Part shown: positions 28,649-37,266 of the stretch, piece by piece
How the letters are laid out: each line of letters begins with the position of its first letter
Numbering within the stretch: position 1 is the first letter of the stretch
Made by a program: the position numbers and the translations under genes
NCBI RefSeq assembly: GCF_014332695.1
Contig: NZ_MBUA01000001.1
Location: forward strand, 744,001 to 808,000
Reading direction: 5' to 3'
From: Flavihumibacter stibioxidans
GTDB taxonomy: Bacteria; Bacteroidota; Bacteroidia; Chitinophagales; Chitinophagaceae
DNA length: 64,000 nucleotides
The notes under the pieces: generated by a model
What the model was told of the DNA's origin: nothing
Database searches by the model: none
Seen by the model: the letters and a program-made list of their open reading frames with translations, nothing else

Positions 28649-29374
28649 TTATTTTACCTGGTGTGCCAGGAATAATATGCCAGGTGCCTTCACTCCCACT
28701 CCCCCGGTTTCCCCGGTGGCTATGAAGGAGTATAAGCCCCTGCCGGTTAAATCAAGATTCCCCTCCGCCAGCAAGCTGCCATTTGCGGAAAACATCTCAT
28801 AGCGCCAGTTTCCCGGATTTACCTTCACGCCAAAAGATTCACTCGCCGAACCGGTTCTCCCAATGTAGGGCTGCCGCTGGGCCAGCTGAACGGTATCTTC
28901 AGGGTTAACCAGCCAGATACTGATTGAATCCATCCCTGCCACGCAATTGATGAACCGGGCTTTGGCAATGGTATCAACCGGTTCAGGCTTGTCTTCAACA
29001 ATCATCCAGGGCGACTGGCCATTCAATGCTGTATCAAAATGTATCAGCGTATAATAGCCTCCGGCCTTCCAGTGTAAGAATTTTTGTTCAGCAGGTATTA
29101 CTGAGCCGCTTTGCCAGGCAGTGGCCCTTACTCCAGGTCTGGCAGCCAGGTAAGCATCGGCTGGAGTACCGCCGGCAGCACCAAAAACGATTCCCTGTTC
29201 ATTCAGTCCTTGCCCATCCAGCAAAAGCGTTAATGGTTCACTGTCCAGGGCCGCATTGATGATGGCGATTCCTGTCTTTGGGCCATCACCTGTTTCATCC
29301 TTTTGTTTCAGGCAGGACGAAAGCATAATTGCGCCAAGTAATAATGCCATCCCCCCGTTAAAATATTTCTTCAT
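28649..29374 (-). CDS. DUF4397 domain lipoprotein
   Basis: A 241-residue lipoprotein with signal peptide and lipobox (LGAIMLSSC, cysteine near residue 21). It has two DUF4397-like beta domains: TGIAIINAALDSEPLTLLLD, with a VRATAWQSGS block, and KARFINCVAGMDSISIWLVN in the second half. DUF4397 proteins are envelope lipoproteins of unknown function, common in Bacteroidota. The start overlaps the end of a small upstream frame by four bases. Confidence 0.82.
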   Translation of the reverse strand: MKKYFNGGMALLLGAIMLSSCLKQKDETGDGPKTGIAIINAALDSEPLTLLLDGQGLNEQGIVFGAAGGTPADAYLAARPGVRATAWQSGSVIPAEQKFLHWKAGGYYTLIHFDTALNGQSPWMIVEDKPEPVDTIAKARFINCVAGMDSISIWLVNPEDTVQLAQRQPYIGRTGSASESFGVKVNPGNWRYEMFSANGSLLAEGNLDLTGRGLYSFIATGETGGVGVKAPGILFLAHQVK

Positions 29375-29610
29375 ATCATATTATCATTTTTACCACTGGA
29401 TACAGAATTCAGCTGGATTTGACTTCGGGTGCCGCCAGGGCCCGGTTCGAATTTATAAACTGCCCAGGCCATACCGGTCAGGAAATACCAGGCATTTCCA
29501 ATTTTATTGATACTGGGGAAATTGTCGGGTGCAATTTCTGACTTTTTATCGCTGCCATAACAGATAAACTTCACATAATTATCCCAAAAAGCGGTGATTT
29601 TATGGTCCAA
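29371..29610 (-). CDS. Possible small protein upstream of the DUF4397 gene
   Basis: A 79-codon frame whose end overlaps the DUF4397 start as ATGA, the usual sign of translational coupling. I recognise no domain, signal peptide or membrane segment. The sequence is aromatic-rich in its first half and polar at the end. No promoter element is visible before it. It may be real, a decayed remnant, or chance; the overlap is the only support. Confidence 0.3.
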   Translation of the reverse strand: MDHKITAFWDNYVKFICYGSDKKSEIAPDNFPSINKIGNAWYFLTGMAWAVYKFEPGPGGTRSQIQLNSVSSGKNDNMI

Positions 29611-29987
29611 TAATCTTTTACAGTGAGGTTAGGGGTGCTTGCCGGGCATTTTGGTTACCGGATATGTCCGCCTATGCCCTGGGCTCCCCTTTTTAGCCGC
29701 CCCGGGAATCATTGGCTGATTCTATTCCGATGGTGGCACTGCCGGTTCATTAAACTTATCCAGCCTGATTATGGCCATCGTCAGCCCGACTGTGGATGCC
29801 GGGAGAACAAAAAAGCTAATTACCATTAAAATCCGTTCAATTCCAGCATCCGGGATGGTTTTCCGGTCAATGTCAGCTAATTTTCGGCTGGTGCGCCTGC
29901 AGAAAACTCACACCCTGTCAATATATCAGCCGAAATCCTATATTTGCCACTCTTTAAAAAATAACATAAAACGAAACAAGTATTGCA
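29611..29987. other. 377-bp gap before secDF
   Basis: No supported gene. The right part holds the secDF -7 element at 29939-29946. The rest shows no repeat, hairpin with T-tract or other recognisable signal. Confidence 0.5.
29939..29946 (+). promoter_or_regulatory. -7 element of secDF
   Basis: TATATTTG, a full match to TAnnTTTG, 42 bases before the ATG at 29988. No clear -33 TTTG at 19-21 bases. Confidence 0.5.
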
Positions 29988-32900
29988 ATGAGAAGTCTGG
30001 TAAGCATTTTTGCTGCTATCCTAATTCTGATTTCCTTGTACCAGCTTTCCTTCACCTGGTTTGTGAACAAACACGAAAAGGGTATTGAAGAAAAGGCAAT
30101 GCGGTATGTGAAAAACTACCCTACCCCTGAACAAAAGTATCCCGGTAGCAAAGACCTACAGGTTGCCTATCAGGATAGCCTGGACGAAATCAAGAAGAGC
30201 CGTGTAAGAAGACTGCAGGACAGCACACGTGATCAGAAGATCACCTGGTGGGGACATTCCTACCAGAAAGCAAAGGAGAGCGAGTTATTGCTCGGTCTCG
30301 ATCTGCAGGGTGGTATCAACGTTACCATGGATGTGGCCCTGGATGGCCTGATCAAAGGATTGAGCAACAACCCCAATGATCCCAACCTGAAAAAAGCCAT
30401 CGAAGAAGCCACTAAACGCAAGGTTAAATCTGATGCTGATTTTATTACCCTGTTTGCGCAGTCTTTCAAGGACCTGAATGCAGGAACCAAAATGGCTCCA
30501 CTCTTTGCAAACAGTACCCGCAATAAACTGAAGGTGGATGCAAGCGATGAGTCGGTGGTGAATTATATCCGTGAGCAGGCCACTGCTGCCATGAAACAGA
30601 CTTACGATGTATTGACCAAGCGTATTGATAAATTCGGTGTGGCACAACCGAATATCAGCCTTGATGAAAACAAGGGTATCATCACTGTTGAACTGGCAGG
30701 GGCCAGCGATCCTGAAAGGGTTCGTAAGTACCTGCAGTCTACTGCCAACCTGCAGTTTTATGAGGTGTACAATATTGCAGAACTCGACAGGAGCCTGGAA
30801 GCCGCTGACAAGGCGCTTGCTATTACCCTGAAAGGTGACTCTGCGCCGGTTACCCCCGCTGTGGATACTACTGCAAAAGCAGCCACAGCTGCCGCTGCAG
30901 ACACTGCAAATAAATCATTGGCAGACGTACTGAAAGGTGGCGACACTTCCAAAGCGGCTGCACAGACACCATCGGCAGCTGCAAACGCCAACCCGCTGTT
31001 GAGTGTTATTCAGTTCAGTCTGCCCCAGGATGCCAATAAGGATGGCCGTCCGGAATATGCACCTTACCTCGGTTTTGTTGCCACAAAAGACACATCGCTG
31101 GTATCCAGCTATCTTGCCAATCCTGCCGTTGCAGGCAATATGCCGGGTGATGTGAAATTCCTGTATGGTATGGCAGAGAAAGACAAGGATGGAAAAATTC
31201 TTGATTTCGTTCCCATTTATGGCATCAAGACCGTACCTGGTTCTGAAAAAGCCAAACTGGAAGGTGAAAATATCACTGATGCATACCAGGACTTCAACCC
31301 CGTTACCAACCAGGTTACGGTGAATATGACCATGAGCAAGCAGGGTGAAAAAATCTGGGCAAAAATGACCGGTGACAACGTCGGCCGTGCCATTGCTATC
31401 GTTCTGGATGACATCGTTTATTCTGCACCGAATGTGAACGAAGCGATCACAGGCGGTAACTCCCAGATTTCAGGTTCCTTCACTGTTCAGGAAGGACAGG
31501 ATCTTTCCAATATCCTGAAGAGCGGTAAACTGGATGCACCTGCTAAGATTGTTCAGGAGCAGGTTGTAGGACCAACACTGGGAAAGGAAGCCATCAAGGG
31601 TGGTACCATGTCATTCGCCATTTCATTTGCATTGATCTTCATCCTGATGTTGTTGTATTATAATACAGCGGGATGGATTGCCAATATTGCACTGGTCCTC
31701 AACCTGCTGTTTACTGTAGGTGTATTGAGCGCACTGAATGCAACCCTTACTGCGCCGGGTATTGCCGGCCTGGTACTGACCATCGGCATGGCCGTTGACA
31801 GTAATGTGGTGATCTTTGAAAGGATCAAGGATGAATTGAACCGCGGCAAATCTTACCAGCAGGCTGTTCAGGATGGCTATTCAAGGTCACTGGCACCCGT
31901 ACTGGATGGTCACCTGACCTCTTTGCTCACCGCAATCATCTTGTTCTACTTTGGATTGGGCCCTGTATTAGGTTTTGCAACCACCCAGATTCTTGGTCTG
32001 TTGCTCTCCCTGTTCTGTGGTATTCTGGTGTCAAGGATGATCACCGATTTCTGGACCAAAAAGAACCGTCATTTCAATTACTTCACTTCTGTTAGCCGCA
32101 ACCTCTTCAAGAACGTGAAGTTCGATTACGTGAAATACCGTAAGATAACTTACATGATTTCAGCAGTTGTTGTGTTACTTGGAATCGGCACTTTCTTCAA
32201 CGGTTACAACCAGGGTGTTGAATTCAGCGGTGGCCGCAGTTACATCGTTAAGTTTGATCAGCCTGCAAATATTGAAGGCATCAGGGATGCACTTGATAAG
32301 ACTTTCGGAAAAGCCCCGATCATTAAAACCTATGGTGGAGCCAACCAGTTGGATATCACTACAGATTACCTGATCGAGCAATCAGGCCAGGAAGTTGACC
32401 TGCAGGTTCAGAATAAACTGTTCGAAGGACTGAAAGGATTCCTGCCGGCAAATACTTCTGCAGCAGATTTCGATACCAGGTTTGTACAGGGTTCTAAAAG
32501 GGTTGATGCCACCATTTCAGATGACCTGAAAATTGGTGCAACATGGGCCACTGTATGGTCACTGCTTGGAATATTCCTGTATATCTTCATCCGCTTCCGC
32601 GACTGGAGGTTCTCACTGGGAACCATTGTGGCTCTATTCCATGATGTATTGGTAACATTGATCGTGTTCTCATTCTTCAAGAATATCGTTCCTTTCTCCC
32701 TGGAAATCGACCAGCACTTCATTGCGGCGATCCTGACGGTGATTGGTTTCTCTACAAACGATACGGTGATTGTGTTTGACCGGATCAGGGAGAATAGTCA
32801 TATGATGAAAGGTGCTACCCGTACACAGATCATCAATAAGTCCATCAATGATACACTGAGCAGAACCGTCATGACATCTGTAACAGTATTCCTTACCGTT

Positions 32901-33104
32901 CTCACTCTTTTCATCGTTGGCGGAGAAGTGACCAAGGGATTTGCTTTTGCAATGCTGATCGGTGTAATTACCGGTGTATATTCTTCCGTGTTCGTTGCGG
33001 CGCCGATCCTGGTGGATTTCGCCAAAAACAAACCTTTACACGGTTCAGAAGAAGTTTTGGAAAAAACAGAAACAACGCCGGCTCCGGCAACTGTGAAAGG
33101 ATAA
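29988..33104 (+). CDS. secDF: Protein translocase subunit SecDF (fused)
   Basis: A 1038-residue fusion of SecD and SecF, the proton-driven partner of SecYEG that pulls preproteins across the inner membrane. The SecD half has an N-terminal helix, LLGLDLQGGINVTMDVALDG near residue 95, a large periplasmic domain, and the helices beginning GTMSFAISFALIFILMLLYY with the IGMAVDSNVVIFERIKDEL motif near residue 600. The SecF half starts around residue 700 and has GVEFSGGRSYIVKFD and STNDTVIVFDRIRENS. Between about residues 280 and 340 there is an Ala/Thr/Ser-rich stretch that looks like a flexible insert. Such fusion is usual in Bacteroidota. Confidence 0.98.
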   Translation: MRSLVSIFAAILILISLYQLSFTWFVNKHEKGIEEKAMRYVKNYPTPEQKYPGSKDLQVAYQDSLDEIKKSRVRRLQDSTRDQKITWWGHSYQKAKESELLLGLDLQGGINVTMDVALDGLIKGLSNNPNDPNLKKAIEEATKRKVKSDADFITLFAQSFKDLNAGTKMAPLFANSTRNKLKVDASDESVVNYIREQATAAMKQTYDVLTKRIDKFGVAQPNISLDENKGIITVELAGASDPERVRKYLQSTANLQFYEVYNIAELDRSLEAADKALAITLKGDSAPVTPAVDTTAKAATAAAADTANKSLADVLKGGDTSKAAAQTPSAAANANPLLSVIQFSLPQDANKDGRPEYAPYLGFVATKDTSLVSSYLANPAVAGNMPGDVKFLYGMAEKDKDGKILDFVPIYGIKTVPGSEKAKLEGENITDAYQDFNPVTNQVTVNMTMSKQGEKIWAKMTGDNVGRAIAIVLDDIVYSAPNVNEAITGGNSQISGSFTVQEGQDLSNILKSGKLDAPAKIVQEQVVGPTLGKEAIKGGTMSFAISFALIFILMLLYYNTAGWIANIALVLNLLFTVGVLSALNATLTAPGIAGLVLTIGMAVDSNVVIFERIKDELNRGKSYQQAVQDGYSRSLAPVLDGHLTSLLTAIILFYFGLGPVLGFATTQILGLLLSLFCGILVSRMITDFWTKKNRHFNYFTSVSRNLFKNVKFDYVKYRKITYMISAVVVLLGIGTFFNGYNQGVEFSGGRSYIVKFDQPANIEGIRDALDKTFGKAPIIKTYGGANQLDITTDYLIEQSGQEVDLQVQNKLFEGLKGFLPANTSAADFDTRFVQGSKRVDATISDDLKIGATWATVWSLLGIFLYIFIRFRDWRFSLGTIVALFHDVLVTLIVFSFFKNIVPFSLEIDQHFIAAILTVIGFSTNDTVIVFDRIRENSHMMKGATRTQIINKSINDTLSRTVMTSVTVFLTVLTLFIVGGEVTKGFAFAMLIGVITGVYSSVFVAAPILVDFAKNKPLHGSEEVLEKTETTPAPATVKG

Positions 33105-33140
33105 AAACAAAAAACCCCGCGATTGCGGGGTTTTTTGTTT
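33105..33140. terminator. Bidirectional intrinsic terminator between secDF and the Fe-S carrier gene
   Basis: Perfect 16-bp stem (33105-33120 with 33125-33140) around GATT: A-rich arm, CCCCGC/GCGGGG core, T-rich arm. It starts right at the secDF stop and serves the convergent gene too. Confidence 0.95.
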
Positions 33141-33202
33141 CTGGTTTGAAGCTGACATTCCGCTTTCCGGGATTACAACAATGCGGAATAACAACTTATA
33201 AT

Positions 33203-33547
33203 TTACACTGCGAAAGAAGTTCCGCATCCGCAAGTCTTGCTTGCATTGGGGTTGGTAAATGTAAATCCCCGGGCATTGAGTCCGTCCTGCCAGTCTATTT
33301 CCATACCAGCCAGGTAAATTCCATGGGATTTATTCATGATGCAGGGAATACCTTCAATTTCAAAATATTCGTCGGTTTCCGCGGTCTCATCAAAGCCAAG
33401 TACGTAGGACAGGCCTGAACATCCGCCACCCTTCACTCCAACCCTCAGGAACTTGCCGGCATCAAAGCCGGGCTCCATCCTGAGCCTGCTGATCTCTCTT
33501 ATGGCACCGGCCGTAAAACTTACCGGCGGCTGTATTAATGTTTCCAT
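33203..33547 (-). CDS. HesB/IscA-type iron-sulfur carrier protein
   Basis: A 114-residue A-type carrier that moves Fe-S clusters to target proteins. It has PVSFTAGAIREISRLR at the N-terminus, then VGVKGGGCSGLSYVLGF (first cysteine near residue 40) and the C-terminal CGCGTSF pair, so the three cluster-binding cysteines are present. I start it at 33547 because the family N-terminus is METLIQPPV-like and a -7 element lies just upstream. Which of IscA, ErpA or SufA it equals cannot be told. Confidence 0.94.
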   Translation of the reverse strand: METLIQPPVSFTAGAIREISRLRMEPGFDAGKFLRVGVKGGGCSGLSYVLGFDETAETDEYFEIEGIPCIMNKSHGIYLAGMEIDWQDGLNARGFTFTNPNASKTCGCGTSFAV

Positions 33548-33563
33548 GAATGCTGATTTTGTG

Positions 33564-33571
33564 CAAAAATA
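33564..33571 (-). promoter_or_regulatory. Candidate -7 element of the Fe-S carrier gene
   Basis: TATTTTTG on the minus strand, 16 bases before the ATG at 33547. This supports that start codon, since the longer frame (from 33586) would begin upstream of it. Confidence 0.45.
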
Positions 33572-33607
33572 ACATTTAGGCATCAAAAGGGTTCACCAGA
33601 ACCGCCC

Positions 33608-33636
33608 TCACCCGTCGGGTGGCACCCGACGGGTGA
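33608..33636. repeat. 29-bp palindrome, copy 1 of a dispersed repeat
   Basis: Two 14-base arms (33608-33621 and 33623-33636) pair perfectly around one base. The core is CACCCGTCGGGTG and its complement. The same 29 bases occur again at 44998-45026. Here the element lies between two divergent genes. No T-tract follows on either side. Confidence 0.85.
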
Positions 33637-33665
33637 ATTAAAGGCATGAAATCGCCGAGAAAAAA

Positions 33666-33695
33666 TTTGTTAAGAATGTGCAGCCTTTAAATTTG
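33666..33695 (+). promoter_or_regulatory. Promoter of the DUF7935/mutase unit
   Basis: TTTG (33666-33669), 18 bases, TAAATTTG (33688-33695), 20 bases before the ATG at 33715. Confidence 0.62.
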
Positions 33696-33714
33696 CTGCT
33701 CAATCAGTACAGTA

Positions 33715-34239
33715 ATGGATACTTCAACCATGATCTTTATCGCAGTCGGGCTTATTGCAGTAATAGCCGGATTGTATATCTATTTTTACAACAAAGACAA
33801 AAAGACCCTGCCCGAAGCACCTGCTGCCCCCGGTTCGCAGGAACTGGCCCACTCAAAGCAATTAAGGTTGCAGGCTTATGAAAGGTTGGTAATACTGGCC
33901 GAAAGGATAGCGCTTCCCAACCTCATCAGCAGGAGCAATGAACCCGGACTTGATAAAAGGTCTATGCAGCAGCTGCTCACCCAAACCATCCGGCAGGAAT
34001 TCGACTATAACCTGTCGCAACAGATTTATGTCAGCAATGAAGCATGGGAAGCCATCCGGAACCTGAAGGAACAGAATATCCATATCATCAACCAGATTGC
34101 ATCCATACTGCCCGAAGATATCAGCGGTGTGGAATTAAATAAAAAAGTCATCGAGTTCATCATGAACCAGCCGCAGGGCTCCATGCATACAATGGTGCAG
34201 GAAGCGCTGAGTTACGAAGCAAGGAAACTGATGGCCTGA
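33715..34239 (+). CDS. DUF7935-like membrane-anchored protein
   Basis: A 174-residue protein with one N-terminal membrane segment (residues 6-25, [20 protein letters not shown]), a Pro/Ala linker and a helical cytoplasmic part ([40 protein letters not shown]). This matches a conserved Bacteroidota family (DUF7935) of unknown function. It is followed by the acyl-CoA mutase gene after four bases, so the two are co-transcribed, though a functional link is unproven. Confidence 0.75.
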   Translation: MDTSTMIFIAVGLIAVIAGLYIYFYNKDKKTLPEAPAAPGSQELAHSKQLRLQAYERLVILAERIALPNLISRSNEPGLDKRSMQQLLTQTIRQEFDYNLSQQIYVSNEAWEAIRNLKEQNIHIINQIASILPEDISGVELNKKVIEFIMNQPQGSMHTMVQEALSYEARKLMA

Positions 34240-34243
34240 CAAA

Positions 34244-35818
34244 ATGATCCTTATGCCAGAAAAAAAGATCCAGACAGACAGTGGTATTGAAATCAAGACA
34301 GTTTACCATTCAACCGATCTCCCTGCGGATCTTAGTGGCAATGAATCACCCGGACAATTCCCCTTTACCCGGGGAGTACAGCCGGATATGTACAGGGGTA
34401 AACCCTGGACCATGCGCCAGTATGCAGGGTTCAGTACTGCCGAAGAAAGCAATAAAAGATACCATTACCTCCTGTCGCAGGGCGTGATGGGACTCAGTGT
34501 GGCATTTGACCTTCCCACCCAGATCGGTTATGACAGTGACCACCCGCTGGCAGAAGGTGAAGTGGGTAAAGTTGGTGTTGCCATCGACAGCATCGAGGAC
34601 ATGGAAACCCTCTTCAAGGGAATCAAACTTGAAGATGTCAGCACTTCCATGACCATCAATGCAACAGGCTTTATCCTGCTGGCTTTCTATACTGCGCTGG
34701 CCAAACAACAGGGTGCCGACCTTAAAAAAATCAGCGGCACCATCCAGAATGACATTCTAAAGGAATATGCTGCGAGGGGCACCTATATATACCCTCCAAA
34801 GCCATCCATGCGCATCATCACTGATATTTTCGAGTGGTGCAGTGGTTCATTGCCGAAATGGAACACTATCTCAATTTCGGGTTACCATATCCGTGAGGCA
34901 GGATCAACTGCAGTGCAGGAAGTAGCTTTCACACTCAGTAACGGTAAAGCTTATGTGCAGGCGGCCCTTGAACGGGGACTCGACATCAACGTATTCGGAA
35001 AAAGATTGTCTTTTTTCTTCAACGCCCACAACAATCTATTTGAGGAAATTGCAAAATTCAGGGCTGCCAGAAGAATGTGGGCAAGCATCATGAAATCATT
35101 GGGAGCAACAGATCCAAAAGCAATGATGCTCCGCTTTCACACCCAAACAGGAGGAAGCACATTAACAGCTCAGCAACCATTGAATAATATCAGCAGGGTG
35201 ACCATCCAGACCCTTGCTGCCGTACTCGGAGGAACACAATCACTCCATACGAACGGATACGATGAAGCGCTTAGCCTTCCGACGGAAGAAGCGGCACGCA
35301 TCGCCCTCCGAACACAACAGATTGTTGCATTTGAAAGCGGGGTAACCGATACGGTTGATCCGCTTGCAGGTTCCTATTTCATCGAAGCCCTGACTTCGGA
35401 ACTGGAACAGCATGCCTGGGAACTGATAGCCAAAACAGATGCCATGGGCGGAAGTGTAAGTGCATTGGAGGAAGGATTCATGCAGGAAGAAATCGCCCGA
35501 AGTGCCTACCAATACCAGCGCCAGATCGAAACGGAAGAAAAGATTATTGTTGGTGTTAACAGGTTCCAGGTAAACAGTGCAGATAAAATTCCTGTCTTCC
35601 GCATAGATGATTCCATTCGCCAGGTACAAAGCCAGAAACTGGCATCACTGAAGAGCAGGCGCGATCCGGCGATTATTGACCGGGTACTACAGGATCTTAA
35701 CGACAAAGCCGCCAGCGGTGAAAACATCATGCCCAGTGTAATTGAAGCTGTCGAACAGAAATGTACCCTGGGCGAAATTGCCGATGAATTAAGAAGCGTT
35801 TTCGGGGAACACAAATAA
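34244..35818 (+). CDS. Acyl-CoA mutase large subunit (methylmalonyl-CoA mutase family)
   Basis: A 524-residue catalytic TIM-barrel subunit. [20 protein letters not shown] near residue 45, [40 protein letters not shown] near 165 and [20 protein letters not shown] near 212 are family hallmarks. The tyrosine in RQYAGF is the one kept in methylmalonyl-CoA mutases, whereas isobutyryl-CoA mutases usually have Phe. The protein ends where a B12-binding domain would begin, and no DxHxxG motif is present, so a separate small subunit must exist; none is in this window. Starts at 34244 and 34253 are both possible. Confidence 0.88.
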   Translation: MILMPEKKIQTDSGIEIKTVYHSTDLPADLSGNESPGQFPFTRGVQPDMYRGKPWTMRQYAGFSTAEESNKRYHYLLSQGVMGLSVAFDLPTQIGYDSDHPLAEGEVGKVGVAIDSIEDMETLFKGIKLEDVSTSMTINATGFILLAFYTALAKQQGADLKKISGTIQNDILKEYAARGTYIYPPKPSMRIITDIFEWCSGSLPKWNTISISGYHIREAGSTAVQEVAFTLSNGKAYVQAALERGLDINVFGKRLSFFFNAHNNLFEEIAKFRAARRMWASIMKSLGATDPKAMMLRFHTQTGGSTLTAQQPLNNISRVTIQTLAAVLGGTQSLHTNGYDEALSLPTEEAARIALRTQQIVAFESGVTDTVDPLAGSYFIEALTSELEQHAWELIAKTDAMGGSVSALEEGFMQEEIARSAYQYQRQIETEEKIIVGVNRFQVNSADKIPVFRIDDSIRQVQSQKLASLKSRRDPAIIDRVLQDLNDKAASGENIMPSVIEAVEQKCTLGEIADELRSVFGEHK

Positions 35819-35850
35819 TTTAGTTAAATTGACTGGATAATTTTAAGCAA

Positions 35851-37191
35851 ATGAAACTTCGACTACCCCTGCTATTTACCTTGCTGGTATCGGGGCCGCT
35901 TATAAGCCTGGCACAGAGCCCACTTACAGCAGCCATCGAGGCCAAGGCCAAAGCCGTACTACCAAAAGTCATCGAATGGCGAAGGCATATCCACCAGAAT
36001 CCTGAACTGGGCAACCGCGAAACCAAAACCATGGAATACATCGCAGCACACCTGCGCTCCCTGGGAATTGAGGTGCAGGAAAAAGTTGCCTTAACAGGGG
36101 TCGTTGGTCTGTTGAAAGGCGGAAAACCCGGTCCGGTGGTGGCTTTGCGTGCCGACATGGACGGATTGCCTGTTGAAGAAAGGGTAAATGTACCATTCAA
36201 ATCAACCGTGAAAGCTGAATACCTCGGGCAAACAGTTCCGGTTATGCATGCCTGTGGTCACGACAGTCATGTGGCCATTCTGATGGGCACTGCAGAAGTG
36301 CTGGCTGCCATGAAAAAGGATCTCCAGGGAACTGTAAAATTCATTTTCCAGCCTGCAGAAGAGGGGCCTCCCGGTGAGGAAGAAGGCGGTGCTCCGCTGA
36401 TGGTAAAAGAGGGTGTTATGGAAAACCCTAAAGTAGATGCCGTTTTTGGTTTACATATTTCTTCCCAGACAGAGTCCGGTACCATCAAATACAAAGCCGG
36501 TCCCTTCATGGCATCATCCGATTGGTTCACGATTAAAATAAAGGGGAAGCAGGCCCACGGTTCAGCACCCTGGGGAAGTATTGACCCCATCGTTGTGGGC
36601 ACCCAGATCATCAACGGCCTGCAGACAATCGTAAGCCGCCAGGAAAACATCGTTAAAGCGCCCGTAGTGATTACAGTGGGTAAATTCCATAGTGGAGTAA
36701 GAAGCAATATCATTCCGGAAGAAGCGATGCTGGAAGGCACTATCCGGACCCTTGACGCTAATATGCAGAAAGATGTTCATGACCGTGTCCGTAAGACCGC
36801 ACAAAAAATCGCGGAAGCATCCGGAGCCGTTGCGGAGGTGGAGATAGATACCAAAACCCTGGTAACCTACAATGACTCCTCCCTAACCGCTATGATGGCA
36901 CCTTCGCTGGAAAAAGCGGCCGGGAAACAAAATGTAAGTACGACCACGTGGACTACCGGCGCGGAAGATTTTTCCTTCTTCGGGGAGAAAGCTCCTGCCC
37001 TGTTCTTTAACCTGGGCGGTATGCCGAAAGGCACCGATCCGGCAAAAGCGCCCGGCCATCATACTCCCGACTTTTACATCGATGACAGCCAGCTGGATGT
37101 CGGCGTAAAAGCATTCTGCAACCTGGTGTTTGATTATGGAACCCTGCACCAGAAAATGAAATCCGTTGGCGGAGCAAAAAAAGGATTCTGA
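35851..37191 (+). CDS. Exported M20 family amidohydrolase/peptidase
   Basis: A 446-residue metal-dependent amidohydrolase of the M20D type with a signal peptide (residues 1-22, ISLAQ). It has WRRHIHQNPELGNRETKT near residue 44, ALRADMDGLPVEE near 98, VMHACGHDSHVAILMGTAEV near 132 with metal ligands Asp/His, and EEGPPGEEEGGA near 172. The later WTTGAEDFSFF supplies another ligand. Close relatives cleave N-acyl amino acids, hippurate or indole-acetyl amino acids; the substrate here is unknown. The signal peptide points to a periplasmic enzyme. Confidence 0.9.
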   Translation: MKLRLPLLFTLLVSGPLISLAQSPLTAAIEAKAKAVLPKVIEWRRHIHQNPELGNRETKTMEYIAAHLRSLGIEVQEKVALTGVVGLLKGGKPGPVVALRADMDGLPVEERVNVPFKSTVKAEYLGQTVPVMHACGHDSHVAILMGTAEVLAAMKKDLQGTVKFIFQPAEEGPPGEEEGGAPLMVKEGVMENPKVDAVFGLHISSQTESGTIKYKAGPFMASSDWFTIKIKGKQAHGSAPWGSIDPIVVGTQIINGLQTIVSRQENIVKAPVVITVGKFHSGVRSNIIPEEAMLEGTIRTLDANMQKDVHDRVRKTAQKIAEASGAVAEVEIDTKTLVTYNDSSLTAMMAPSLEKAAGKQNVSTTTWTTGAEDFSFFGEKAPALFFNLGGMPKGTDPAKAPGHHTPDFYIDDSQLDVGVKAFCNLVFDYGTLHQKMKSVGGAKKGF

Positions 37192-37209
37192 CCATAAATG
37201 CCAGCACGT

Positions 37210-37241
37210 AAAAAGACCAGCACTATTCGGCTGGTCTTTTT
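37210..37241. terminator. Bidirectional intrinsic terminator
   Basis: Perfect 12-bp stem (37210-37221 with 37230-37241) with core GACCAGC, A-tract before and T-tract after, between the convergent amidohydrolase and glnS genes. Confidence 0.9.
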
Positions 37242-37266
37242 ATTATAGTTATTAACTTCTTCCTGT

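Noticed and set aside
29771-30088. A 105-codon frame overlapping the start of secDF
   Set aside because: It runs out of frame through the secDF promoter and coding start and has no family features.
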